A DNA stretch of 64,000 nucleotides, from positions 1,736,001-1,800,000 of the forward strand of contig JACJXT010000011.1 of the NCBI GenBank assembly GCA_020636535.1, given 5' to 3'. Shown here in pieces: positions 34,402 through 43,041 of the stretch; position 1 is the stretch's first letter, and every line of letters begins with the position of its first letter. The translations under genes and the position numbers were made by a program. The notes under the pieces are model-generated. The model was not told the DNA's origin. It did no database searches and saw only the letters and a list, made by a program, of their open reading frames with translations. Source of the stretch: Chitinophagales bacterium (lineage in GTDB: Bacteria; Bacteroidota; Bacteroidia; Chitinophagales; JADIYW01).

Positions 34402-35373
34402 TTAATCGAATGATTGATTGTTTTGATCAGACATTTCAATAATTTTGTCGTATTCTTCTGGCGACAAATCATTAAAATAAAAATTAATTGGATTTATCTT
34501 TGTTCCGTTTTTCCAAACTTCATAATGGCAATGTGGTCCTGTTGATTTTCCTGTACTACCAACCAAAGCAATAGTCTCTCCTCTTTTTACTTTCTGTCCT
34601 GCTTTAACCAATATTTTACTATTGTGAGCATATAAAGTATGATAACCAAAGCCATGATCTATTACAACTTTATTACCATAACCACCACCTTGATTAGATG
34701 CTATTTTTACTACGCCATCTCCTGTCGCATAAACTGGCGTTCCTGTTGGTGCCGTAAAATCCATTCCTGCATGAAATTTTCTAGTTTTATACACTGGATC
34801 AATTCTATAACCATAACCAGAAGCCATGCGTTTTAAATCTTTATTTGCTACTGGTTGTATTGCAGGAATACTGTGTAATAAATCTTCTTTCTTCTTAATC
34901 AATTCTATCAATTCTTTATATGATTTAGATTGAACATAGGTCTTTTTTTCTAATGCTTCTATTTTTTCTAGCGTTTCACTTATTATTTTTCCTTCAGATA
35001 CATTCTTTAACTCTGCATATATTTTAGAGCGTTCTATTTTTAAATTTCTAATTTCATCTGGTAATGGATCTGCTTCAAAAATAACTCTATAGATATTATC
35101 ATCTTTATTACTTAAATCTTGCAATACACCAGATAAAGCATCTATTCGTTTATTTAAGATTTCATATCTATCTAAAATTTCATTTATTTCTTGTTGATTT
35201 TTTTTCTCTTCAGGCGTTTCAAAAAAACTATATCCTAAAACCATAGCTAAAAATCCGAAGAAAAAAGCTGATGTAAAAAAACCTAACACTCTTACAAATC
35301 GTTGTTTAATACTCAACTTGTACTTTTCGTAGCGTAGCGTGTTAGGATTATAATAATATTTCTCTTTTGGCAT
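34402..35373 (-). CDS. Membrane-anchored M23 (LytM-type) peptidoglycan endopeptidase
   Basis: 323 residues. One transmembrane segment (about 28-48, GFFTSAFFFGFLAMVLGYSF), a long coiled-coil region (about 55-170) and a C-terminal M23 domain. Zinc ligands: His and Asp of KFHAGMDFTAP, His in TLYAHNSK and the HCHYEVW pair. The catalytic set is complete, so it should be an active cell-wall hydrolase or a regulator of one. Coiled-coil LytM proteins commonly act in cell division or elongation. Confidence 0.93.
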   Translation of the reverse strand: MPKEKYYYNPNTLRYEKYKLSIKQRFVRVLGFFTSAFFFGFLAMVLGYSFFETPEEKKNQQEINEILDRYEILNKRIDALSGVLQDLSNKDDNIYRVIFEADPLPDEIRNLKIERSKIYAELKNVSEGKIISETLEKIEALEKKTYVQSKSYKELIELIKKKEDLLHSIPAIQPVANKDLKRMASGYGYRIDPVYKTRKFHAGMDFTAPTGTPVYATGDGVVKIASNQGGGYGNKVVIDHGFGYHTLYAHNSKILVKAGQKVKRGETIALVGSTGKSTGPHCHYEVWKNGTKINPINFYFNDLSPEEYDKIIEMSDQNNQSFD

Positions 35374-35495
35374 CTTTTACAGCTAAAAAATTATAATTTT
35401 GTGTCAATTTTCATGCAAGATATTAAACTTTAATTGTATGCAAACTAAGTTCAAAGTTAAACTTTTTAAAAAATATTTTAATTAATTGATATACA

Positions 35496-38210
35496 ATGAA
35501 TTATTTATCCGCTTCCGAAATCAGAAATCACTTTTTAAACTTCTTTAAATCAAAAAAACATCATATAGTTCCATCTGCACCTATTGTTGTAAAAAATGAT
35601 CCTACGCTAATGTTTACCAATGCTGGAATGAATCAATTTAAAGATTATTTTTTAGGCAATCAACAAGCACCGTATCCTAGAATTGCAGATACGCAAAAAT
35701 GTTTAAGAGTTTCTGGTAAGCACAACGACTTAGAAGAAGTTGGTGTGGATACTTATCATCATACTATGTTTGAAATGTTAGGCAACTGGAGTTTTGGCGA
35801 CTATTTTAAAGCTGAAGCTATTGCTTGGAGTTGGGAATTTCTAACCGAAGTTTTAAAGATTGATAAGAACCGTTTATTTGTTACTATTTTTGAAGGTGAT
35901 GCAAATGAAAACCTACCAAAAGATGAAGAAGCATATAATGAATGGAAAAAACATATTGCAGAAGATAGAATTTTACTAGGCAATAAAAAAGACAATTTTT
36001 GGGAAATGGGTGATACTGGTCCTTGTGGTCCTTGTACCGAAATTCATATTGATTGTAGAACAGATGAGGAAAGAAATACGGTTGCTGGTGCTTCATTGGT
36101 AAATGCAGATCATCCACAAGTAATTGAAATTTGGAACAATGTATTCATTCAATTCAACAGAAAAAAAGATGGTAGCTTAGAAGAGTTACCTGCAAAACAT
36201 GTAGATACTGGAATGGGTTTTGAAAGATTAGTGCGAGTAATTCAAAATAAAAATTCTAATTACGATACCGATGTTTTTAGTCCTATTATTGATTTAGTTA
36301 CCGAAATCACTCAACAACAATACGATGGTTCTGACACCAAACAAGCCATTGCATTTAGAGTAATTGCCGACCATATTCGTGCAGTAAGTTTTACTATTAC
36401 AGATGGACAATTGCCAAGCAATACTGGTGCTGGTTATGTGATTAGAAGAATTTTAAGACGAGCAGTACGATATTATTTTTCTTATCTCAACAGAAAAGAA
36501 CCTTTATTACATTTATTAGTCGAGAAATTAGCCGAACAATTTCAAGAAGTATTTCCAGAATTATATCAACAAAAATCATTTGTACAAAAAGTAATTTTAG
36601 AAGAAGAAACTACCTTTTTGAAAACATTAGAAAAAGGATTAAAAAGGTTAGATGAGTATATGGAAGCGATTACAAATAAAAGGCTTGAAGATTTTCCAAA
36701 TACATCATCTGAAATAGACTTTAAAGTAATAAATCCATTAGATAAGATAAGTGAAGTAGTTAATCAAAAAATAATATTTGATGGCACAATATGTTTCGAA
36801 CTTTACGATACTTATGGTTTTCCTATTGACTTAACAAGATTAATAGTTGAAGAACATGGTTGGGTTATTGATGAAAAAGGTTTTGAAACTGAATTACAAG
36901 CTCAGAAAGAAAGAAGTAGAGCTGCTACAAAATTAGAAGTAGATGATTGGACAATCATAAATGATGGTAGTGTAGATTTTGTTGGTTATACTTCGTTAGA
37001 AACTCCAGCTAAAATCTTGAAATATAGAAAAATTGAAAGCAAGGAAAAAGAACAGTATCAAATTGTATTAGATAAAACACCATTTTATGCAGAAAGTGGT
37101 GGACAAGTTGGCGATAGAGGCATTTTGTCGTTCAGTAATGAAATTATTGAAGTAACAGATACCAAAAAAGAAAATGATTTAATTATTCATTTTACTGATG
37201 AGTTGCCAAAAAATATCAATGAATCGTTAGAAGCACATGTATTTGAAAATATTCGTCATTTAACTGCCAATCATCATACAGCTACTCACCTATTACACGC
37301 TGCACTTAGAACAGTTTTAGGAGAACATGTTGCACAAAAAGGTTCTTTGGTTAACAGCGACTATCTTAGATTCGATTTCTCGCATTTTGCTAAATGTACT
37401 GAGGAGGAATTGCAAGCAGTAGAACAACTAGTCAATGAAAAGATAAGAGCCAATATTCCAGTTATCATTAAAACTATGTCGAAAGATGAGGCATTACAAT
37501 TAGGTGCAATGGCTTTGTTTGGCGAAAAATATGGCGATGAAGTTAGAGTTATTATTATTGATGAACATTATTCTATTGAACTATGTGGTGGTACGCATGT
37601 TGCTACGACTGGCGAATTAGGTTTGTTTAAAATTACTAGTGAAAGTGGTATTGCTGCTGGTGTTAGAAGAATTGAAGCTGTTTGTGCTAGTAAAGCAGAA
37701 CACTATATCAACGAAAAGTTAGAAGAGTTAAGTGCTATTTATACTCAACTTAAAAACAGTAAAGATGCAATACATAGCATTACGCAATTACAAGAAGAAA
37801 ATAATGCTTTAAAAAAGCAAATTGAACAACAAGCTTTAGTACAAGTAGCACATTTAAAAACAAATTTAAAAAATAAAATTAAATCAATAAACAATATAAA
37901 TGTATTGATTACAAATATTGATAATATTTCTGCCGAAGCATTAAAGAAATTACAATTTGATTTAAAAAATGAAGTCGATAATTTATTTTTTTTAGCAACA
38001 ACTGTCAATAACGACAAACCATTATTGTCTTTAATTATAGCTGATAATGTAGTTACAGAGAAGAATTTGCATGCAGGAAGCATCATCAAACAACTAGCTA
38101 AAAATATAAAAGGTGGTGGTGGTGGACAAGCTTTTTATGCGACAGCTGGTGGCAATGATGCTAGTGGAATTGATGCAGCGATACAAGAAGCAGAAGAAAT
38201 AATAAAATAG
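35496..38210 (+). CDS. alaS: Alanyl-tRNA synthetase
   Basis: 904 residues, slightly longer than the usual ~875 because of an insertion at about residues 395-430. Class II catalytic core: FTNAGMNQFKDYFLG, HHTMFEMLGNWSFGDYFK, GDTGPCGPCTEIH. Editing domain zinc motifs: HHTATHLLHAALR and CGGTHVATTGELG. The C-Ala domain has the glycine-rich KGGGGGQAFYATAGG. All functional elements are complete. Followed by a small hairpin and a decayed toxin gene. Confidence 0.98.
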   Translation: MNYLSASEIRNHFLNFFKSKKHHIVPSAPIVVKNDPTLMFTNAGMNQFKDYFLGNQQAPYPRIADTQKCLRVSGKHNDLEEVGVDTYHHTMFEMLGNWSFGDYFKAEAIAWSWEFLTEVLKIDKNRLFVTIFEGDANENLPKDEEAYNEWKKHIAEDRILLGNKKDNFWEMGDTGPCGPCTEIHIDCRTDEERNTVAGASLVNADHPQVIEIWNNVFIQFNRKKDGSLEELPAKHVDTGMGFERLVRVIQNKNSNYDTDVFSPIIDLVTEITQQQYDGSDTKQAIAFRVIADHIRAVSFTITDGQLPSNTGAGYVIRRILRRAVRYYFSYLNRKEPLLHLLVEKLAEQFQEVFPELYQQKSFVQKVILEEETTFLKTLEKGLKRLDEYMEAITNKRLEDFPNTSSEIDFKVINPLDKISEVVNQKIIFDGTICFELYDTYGFPIDLTRLIVEEHGWVIDEKGFETELQAQKERSRAATKLEVDDWTIINDGSVDFVGYTSLETPAKILKYRKIESKEKEQYQIVLDKTPFYAESGGQVGDRGILSFSNEIIEVTDTKKENDLIIHFTDELPKNINESLEAHVFENIRHLTANHHTATHLLHAALRTVLGEHVAQKGSLVNSDYLRFDFSHFAKCTEEELQAVEQLVNEKIRANIPVIIKTMSKDEALQLGAMALFGEKYGDEVRVIIIDEHYSIELCGGTHVATTGELGLFKITSESGIAAGVRRIEAVCASKAEHYINEKLEELSAIYTQLKNSKDAIHSITQLQEENNALKKQIEQQALVQVAHLKTNLKNKIKSINNINVLITNIDNISAEALKKLQFDLKNEVDNLFFLATTVNNDKPLLSLIIADNVVTEKNLHAGSIIKQLAKNIKGGGGGQAFYATAGGNDASGIDAAIQEAEEIIK

Positions 38211-38232
38211 TTATCTTTGAAGTAAGATAACT
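38209..38232 (+). terminator. Hairpin immediately after alaS
   Basis: Perfect 9-bp stem agttatctt / aagataact with a 6-nt loop, beginning at the stop codon of alaS and ending 3 bp before the ATG of the PIN gene. No T-run follows, so it may be a weak terminator or a structure masking the PIN start. Confidence 0.35.
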
Positions 38233-38235
38233 TAA

Positions 38236-38697
38236 ATGAAACAACGATTTTATTTTGATACTTCCGTTTTTGGATGAGTTTTCGATGCAGAATTTGAAGA
38301 AGCAACACTTCAATTATTTGAGCGTGTAAAACTTGGAAAGATAATTTGCGTTTTTTCAAATCTTACAGAATCAGAATTAATTAAAGCTCCAGAAAATGTG
38401 CGTAATTTTTTTAAAAGCTTACCAACTAAAAATAAAGAGCGAGTAGAAATAAATGATGACGCCATAGAACTTGCTTCTAAATATATTGAAGAAAAAGTTG
38501 TAGGACAAACAAGCTTTGATGACTGTTTACATATTGCAACTGCAACGCTAAATAAAGTAGATATTTTAGTTAGCTGGAACTTTAAGCATATTGTTAATGT
38601 TTATAGAATAAGAGGTTATAACGCTATAAACTTAAGAATGAATTACATTTCATTAGAAATTAGATCACCAAGAGAAATTTTAGAATATGAAGACTAA
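38236..38697 (+). pseudogene. PIN-domain (VapC-like) toxin gene with a premature stop at codon 14
   Basis: ATG 38236 reads MKQRFYFDTSVFG, then TGA at 38275-38277, then continues in the same frame as VFDAEFEEATLQLF through to the TAA at 38695-38697. The first PIN acidic residue (FDTSVFG), NLTESEL, and the distal acidic residues in TSFDDCLHIATA are all present. The position of the stop is where PIN proteins usually have a second glycine, and GGA to TGA is a one-base change. Other genes in the window end with TGA, so recoding is unlikely. Without readthrough only an N-terminally truncated protein could be made. Confidence 0.8.
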
Positions 38698-38845
38698 AGA
38701 AAAGATTGTAAAAGAAAAAGATTTTGACACTGTTAAAACTTTTAGGAAAATAAAAGAGAAAATATCGGAAGATTTATTTGGCAAAACGAATGAACAAATT
38801 AAAGCATATTTAAAGAAAAATAGCTTAAAATTAAATGCTAAATAA
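38687..38845 (+). CDS. Small partner protein of the PIN toxin, probable antitoxin
   Basis: 52 residues, ATG 38687 to TAA 38843-38845, overlapping the PIN frame by 11 bp in another frame. Lys/Glu-rich and helical: starts MKTKEKIVKEKDF and contains TVKTFRKIKEKISEDLFG and EQIKAYLKKNS. Size, charge, overlap and order (toxin first) fit the small antitoxins paired with PIN toxins in Bacteroidota and cyanobacteria. The frame is intact although the toxin is broken. Confidence 0.65.
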   Translation: MKTKEKIVKEKDFDTVKTFRKIKEKISEDLFGKTNEQIKAYLKKNSLKLNAK

Positions 38846-38847
38846 TC

Positions 38848-39357
38848 ATAACAATAACTATTGAACCATATAATGCTAATTGGAAGTATCTATTTGATGC
38901 TGAAGCAAAACTACTTCAAAACAATTTAGCCAATTACAATACTACTATTGAACATATAGGAAGTACTGCTGTTGTTGGTTTGGGTGCAAAACCTATTATA
39001 GACATTATGCTTGGACTTCAAAACTTTAATTCCATTCATGAAATTATAAAAGTGCTAGAAGCATTAAACTACAATTACATTGCTGAGTATGACAAAATTA
39101 TTCCAGAAAGAAGGTTTTTACGAAAAATACAAAACAATATAAGCACACATCATTTGCATATAGTAGAAACCGATAGTCCTTTTTGGAAAAGACATCTCTT
39201 TTTTAGAGATTACTTACGCAATAATGAAGCCACTAGAGATGCATACTACAAATTAAAAGTAGCATTATCTAAAAAAACATGGAAAGATGGTAACGAATAC
39301 GCCAATGCAAAATCTGATTTTATTAGAAAGATAGAAAATATAAATAATAGTCTTTAA
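38848..39357 (+). CDS. GrpB family (UPF0157) protein without a standard start codon
   Basis: Homology to GrpB begins ITITIEPYNANWKYLF at 38848 and runs through IEHIGSTAVVGLGAKPIID and HHLHIVETDSPFWKRHLFFRDYL to TAA 39355-39357, about 169 residues, which is complete for the family. But between the in-frame stop at 38839-38841 and the TTG at 38980 there is no ATG, GTG or TTG. Translation would have to start at ATA, ATC or ATT, or the gene has lost its start. TTG 38980 would cut off a third of the conserved nucleotidyltransferase fold. Function of GrpB is a predicted nucleotidyltransferase. Confidence 0.75.
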   Translation: MTITIEPYNANWKYLFDAEAKLLQNNLANYNTTIEHIGSTAVVGLGAKPIIDIMLGLQNFNSIHEIIKVLEALNYNYIAEYDKIIPERRFLRKIQNNISTHHLHIVETDSPFWKRHLFFRDYLRNNEATRDAYYKLKVALSKKTWKDGNEYANAKSDFIRKIENINNSL

Positions 39358-40182
39358 TTAATAATAAGTAATTTCAAAGTAAGTATTATCAAAAAATACG
39401 GTAACTGTTGGTAAAAAATTAATAAAAAATAACCCAGAAAGTGGAAGTGCATTGGTTTTTATAATTCTGCCTAAATTATCATATTCATTAATAACCTTAA
39501 AACTAACCATATCTTGACAATAATAATCATTGTCTATATAAGGATCTATATAATTTTTCTCACAATATGTGTAGTTGATAGAATCTAAAACATTTTTACT
39601 AGAATTTCCAAAATAAGGCATACCAATATTTTCATTCGTTAAGCTACTGTTTTTTGTTAAATCATAATAATAGTTAAATGTATATCTATAAGAATGATTT
39701 CCTGTTCCATTATAACCAAAATCATGATGTTCATGATGTATCTGTTTATTTAAATTACTATTATCATAATAAAGAGAATCAATTTCATATACCTCATGAT
39801 TACTTAAATGGTAATCATGTCTTTTTCTATAAGTTAAATTATTATTATTATATATAAAATAGGTAGTATCTGGAGCATTATCATATAACCACTCAAGAGA
39901 ATAATTATCTACTAATCTTGTAACCAAACTGTTATTGATGACAGAGTTTATTAATATAGAGTCTATATAATGATACACAGAATCATTTTCAGTAAAATAA
40001 TCTAATAAGCCATTTTCTTTATAATAAAACCTAAGAGTTCCTTCATCACCATATTCACTTAAAAAACTTATTGTTTTAATTTTTCCGTCAGTATTATTAG
40101 TTATAGGATTAACCGTTTCATTATTACAACTGGTTATTATAATGAATGTTACAAAAGAAAATAAATAAAAAACTTTTTTCAT
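39358..40182 (-). CDS. Lipoprotein of unknown function
   Basis: 274 residues. Lipoprotein signal MKKVFYLFSFVTFIIITSC with the lipidated cysteine at 19. The mature part is rich in Asn, Tyr, Asp and Ser and is laid out as repeated beta-strand pairs such as LRFYYKENGLLDYF and VINEYDNLGRIIKT, similar to the many YD/RHS-like lipoproteins of Bacteroidota. No catalytic motif. It converges end to end with GrpB, with no spacer. Confidence 0.72.
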   Translation of the reverse strand: MKKVFYLFSFVTFIIITSCNNETVNPITNNTDGKIKTISFLSEYGDEGTLRFYYKENGLLDYFTENDSVYHYIDSILINSVINNSLVTRLVDNYSLEWLYDNAPDTTYFIYNNNNLTYRKRHDYHLSNHEVYEIDSLYYDNSNLNKQIHHEHHDFGYNGTGNHSYRYTFNYYYDLTKNSSLTNENIGMPYFGNSSKNVLDSINYTYCEKNYIDPYIDNDYYCQDMVSFKVINEYDNLGRIIKTNALPLSGLFFINFLPTVTVFFDNTYFEITYY

Positions 40183-40270
40183 AATATAAATTTAAATAAA
40201 AAACTTAATAAAAAAATAGATTTTTTAAAAAAAATAGGAATAAAAAATTGAATAAATTTACATCATAAAT

Positions 40271-40798
40271 ATGCACTTACTTATGAATCTTCAAAAAGAA
40301 CTCATTAATTTATTACAACTAGCTTACGCTGCTGAAAAAGCTGCGGCTTATGCTTATATAGGTCACGCTGGTGCAGTTAAAAGTCTAGAAGAAAAAACAG
40401 CGATTCAACAAATTGAACAAGACGAATGGGAACACAGAGCCGAAGTTTTAAAAATAATGCAACAGTATGATATCAACATTTCTAAGTGGTACGAAATAAA
40501 ATATAGTATTATAGGAAGAATCATACAATACAGTTGCTACATTATTGGTTGGTTTATGCCTATGTATTTTGCAGGAAGATTAGAAAGTGGCAATGTAAAC
40601 GAATATTTTAGAATGATAGAACTATTTCATCAATCAAATATTACAGAGCATGATGCCATTTTAAAAGAAATGGGTATTAAAGAAAAAGAACACGAAATTT
40701 ACTTCTTAGAAAAAATTAAAACACACGCTTGGCTGCCTTTTTTTGAAAAAATATTTTCTTGGGGAAAAGATAAGAGCTTTAATGACATTGAGTTGTAA
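40271..40798 (+). CDS. Ferritin-like di-iron protein, demethoxyubiquinone-hydroxylase (COQ7)-like
   Basis: 175 residues. Di-iron ligands arranged as in ferritin-like carboxylate proteins: Glu in YAAEKAAAYAYIGH, E-x-x-H in DEWEHRAEVLK, Glu in FAGRLESGNVNEYF, and E-x-x-H in KEKEHEIYFLE. The middle helix contains a hydrophobic stretch (IIQYSCYIIGWFMPMYFAG), as in membrane-bound COQ7 relatives. Bacteroidota use menaquinone, so a true ubiquinone role is unlikely; substrate unknown. ATG 40283 is an alternative start. Confidence 0.78.
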   Translation: MHLLMNLQKELINLLQLAYAAEKAAAYAYIGHAGAVKSLEEKTAIQQIEQDEWEHRAEVLKIMQQYDINISKWYEIKYSIIGRIIQYSCYIIGWFMPMYFAGRLESGNVNEYFRMIELFHQSNITEHDAILKEMGIKEKEHEIYFLEKIKTHAWLPFFEKIFSWGKDKSFNDIEL

Positions 40799-40861
40799 AA
40801 AAGCAATTTATAACAGTTTACTTTATTTTGCTTTTAGAGTTACAACAAGTTGATTTTTATA

Positions 40862-41449
40862 TTACGATCTGCTATTAATTTCATCACGCAATTGAGCTGC
40901 TCTTTCAAACTCTTCATTTTCTATAGCTTCATCTATAAGTGCTTCTAACTCTTTAATAGAATAAGCACTTAACTCATTTTGTTTTTTCTTTTGCTCTAAG
41001 TATTCTTCTTCTGGTGTGCTTGGTGCTAATTTTTCTTCTTCAATTAAAACAATTCCTGCGTTATTTAAAATATTATCATATATAAAAATAGGACAATCAA
41101 ATCGTAATGCAATAGCAATGGCATCAGAAGTTCTTGAATCTATTTCAACTGTATGTTCTTGATTACTAGCAATTAGTTTGGCATAAAAAACACCTTCCAT
41201 TAAATTATCAATAACAACTTCTTTTATAGAAATATCAAATTGTTCGAGAGTTGTTTTGTATAAATCATGTGTTAAAGGTCGTGGTGATGTAAGTTTTTCT
41301 ATTGCAATCATAATTGCTTGGGCTTCAAAAACACCAATAACAATAGGTAGTCGTTTATTACCATTTTTTTCGCCTAACACCACTGCATACGAACCTCTTT
41401 CAGTATAACCATGTGATACATCTAAGACTTCTAATAACACCTTTTTCAT
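40862..41449 (-). CDS. Bifunctional nuclease (DUF151) family protein with C-terminal UvrB/UvrC motif
   Basis: 195 residues from ATG 41449; the in-frame TTG at 41458 lies inside a TTACTTTG promoter-like element and is unlikely. Residues 1-130 fit the DUF151 domain: GSYAVVLGEKNGNKRLPIVIG, EAQAIMIAIE, TVEIDSRTSDAIAIALRFDCPIF. A short UvrB/UvrC-type helical hairpin ends the protein (ELEALIDEAIENEEFERAAQLRDEI). The combination is standard in Bacteroidota; nuclease activity is reported for some relatives, physiological role unclear. Monocistronic. Confidence 0.9.
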   Translation of the reverse strand: MKKVLLEVLDVSHGYTERGSYAVVLGEKNGNKRLPIVIGVFEAQAIMIAIEKLTSPRPLTHDLYKTTLEQFDISIKEVVIDNLMEGVFYAKLIASNQEHTVEIDSRTSDAIAIALRFDCPIFIYDNILNNAGIVLIEEEKLAPSTPEEEYLEQKKKQNELSAYSIKELEALIDEAIENEEFERAAQLRDEINSRS

Positions 41450-41653
41450 GAGTTGCAAAGTAAATACTTTTTATAAATAAAATAAAATGATAGTATCCAC
41501 AATTTGAGATAGTTTAACCCATTAAAAAAATAAAAATAATAACTTGGTTAATTTTCTTTCACAACAAATATTTTATCTGTCTACAGAAATAGGTAAATTT
41601 TTTCTTTACAATTCTACTCTGCAAACCTAAAGGCAATTTAATACAATAATACT

Positions 41654-42640
41654 TTAATCTAGCAGACCTTTTTCTCGCATCCAGTCGTCATTAAAAAATT
41701 TGCCTACATATCTAGAACCATGATCGTGTACTATAATAATCACTAAATCATCTTTAGTTAAAGGAAACTGCTCATGCAATTGTAATAAACCTTGTACTGC
41801 TGCACCAGCAGAGTTGCCTACAAAAAGACCTTCTTCTTGTGCCATTCTGCGTTGCATTAAAGCAGCATCTTTGTCAGTTACTTTTTCAATAAAATCAATC
41901 AAAGAAAAATCGTAGTTCTTAGGAATGATATCTTCGCCAATGCCTTCTGTAATATAACTATGAATTTCATCTGGATTAAATGTTCCTGTTTCGTGATATT
42001 GTTTTAAGATAGAACCATAAGTATCTATTCCCCAAGATTTTACATTGGGATTCTGCTCTTTTAAATATTTACTAGTACCAGTAATTGTTCCACCAGTTCC
42101 AATTCCAACTACTAAGTGAGTAATTTTGCCATCGGTTTGTTGCCAAATTTCTGGACCAGTTTGCTCGTAATGTGCTTGTCTATTCGATAAGTTATCATAC
42201 TGATTTAACCAAACTGAATTTGGAATTTCTTTAGCTAATTTAGCTGCTACAGAATAATAGGACTGTGGATCATCTGCTGCTACATTAGTTGGACAAACAA
42301 TAACTTCTGCACCAAAAGCTCTAAGTATATCAAACTTTTCTTTAGATTGTTTATCGTTTGAAGTAAAAATACATTTATAACCTTTTACTACTGCCGCAAT
42401 TGCCAAACCCATTCCAGTATTGCCACTAGTACACTCTATAATAGTACCACCAGCTTTTAAACGACCATCTTTTTCTGCATCTTCAATCATTTTTAAAGCC
42501 ATTCGGTCTTTAATAGAATTTCCTGGATTGGTATATTCTAATTTTACGCAAACCGTAGCAGGAATATGATGCGTTATCTTATTTAACTTTACAATAGGAG
42601 TATTTCCAATAGTGTCTAATATATTGTTATAGATTTGCAT
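41654..42640 (-). CDS. Cystathionine beta-synthase-like PLP enzyme lacking the CBS regulatory pair
   Basis: 328 residues. PLP lysine in GNSIKDRMA, phosphate-adjacent TSGNTGMGLA, and the glycine loop VGIGTGGTITGTSKY. The ending VGKFFNDDWMREKGLLD is typical of the catalytic domain of cystathionine beta-synthase rather than of CysK. Bacteroidota CBS proteins usually continue for ~120 residues as two CBS domains; here the protein stops directly after the catalytic domain. Cysteine synthase activity is the alternative. A perfect TACTTTTG element sits 4 bp before the ATG. Confidence 0.85.
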   Translation of the reverse strand: MQIYNNILDTIGNTPIVKLNKITHHIPATVCVKLEYTNPGNSIKDRMALKMIEDAEKDGRLKAGGTIIECTSGNTGMGLAIAAVVKGYKCIFTSNDKQSKEKFDILRAFGAEVIVCPTNVAADDPQSYYSVAAKLAKEIPNSVWLNQYDNLSNRQAHYEQTGPEIWQQTDGKITHLVVGIGTGGTITGTSKYLKEQNPNVKSWGIDTYGSILKQYHETGTFNPDEIHSYITEGIGEDIIPKNYDFSLIDFIEKVTDKDAALMQRRMAQEEGLFVGNSAGAAVQGLLQLHEQFPLTKDDLVIIIVHDHGSRYVGKFFNDDWMREKGLLD

Positions 42641-42644
42641 GTTG

Positions 42645-42652
42645 CAAAAGTA
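42645..42652 (-). promoter_or_regulatory. -7 element TACTTTTG of the cystathionine-beta-synthase-like gene, predicted leaderless
   Basis: Exact TAnnTTTG match, 4 bp before the ATG at 42640. At the usual distance the transcript would begin at the start codon itself. Confidence 0.5.
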
Positions 42653-42712
42653 GTTTTTTTTAGTGAGATTTTTAAGAGACTATATGAATCATGATTTTTA
42701 GATAATAACTTG

Positions 42713-42870
42713 TTTTGCATTTAGAAATAAAATAAAAATCGTCTTTCTCAACCTGTCTGCTGACAGGCAGACTTGATTGGGAATCTTTCTTCAATTTTTA
42801 TGATAGATTCTTGAACTGCCTGCAGCATCAGATATATTGCTTCGTTGCACTACAAAATTTTCTAAAATAA
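42713..42870. repeat. Dispersed ~170-bp intergenic repeat, copy B (inverted relative to copy A)
   Basis: The reverse complement follows copy A block by block: tagaaaattttgtagtg, ctgcaggcag, gaatctatcataaaaatt, gattcccaatcaag, cctgtcagcagacagg and tttctaaatgca. Dyad cctgtctgct / gcaggcag-type elements remain. It occupies most of the 401-bp gap between recN and the CBS-like gene; the remainder (42871-43041) shows nothing recognisable. Confidence 0.75.
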
Positions 42871-43041
42871 CTTTTAAACTTACACAGTTCGTGAGATGCT
42901 ACTTTTTTATAGCCAAAGAATAAAGTAAAAATTATATTTCATTTATAAAAATAAATTAAATTTATAGCATCTATTATAAAGTTACTTCTTTATCGTACTA
43001 GTTTTTTTGAATAACAACCAAATGCACAACAAGTAATCGTA

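Noticed and set aside
38275..38277. TGA recoded as an amino acid (selenocysteine or alternative genetic code)
   Set aside because: Other genes in the window (13663-14184, 25064-26551, and the receiver gene at 4154) end with TGA, and no selenocysteine insertion structure is apparent.
38980..39357. GrpB gene starting at TTG 38980
   Set aside because: It would remove about 44 residues of clear family sequence that is present in the same open frame upstream.
40271..40798. True ubiquinone-pathway COQ7
   Set aside because: Di-iron ligands fit, but no ubiquinone genes are in the window and the phylum uses menaquinone; kept as COQ7-like only.
42871..43041. tRNA or small RNA gene in the long gap before the CBS-like gene
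   Set aside because: No cloverleaf-like arms or GTTCGA-type T-loop seen; the adjacent sequence is a dispersed repeat. The same holds for the other long gaps.
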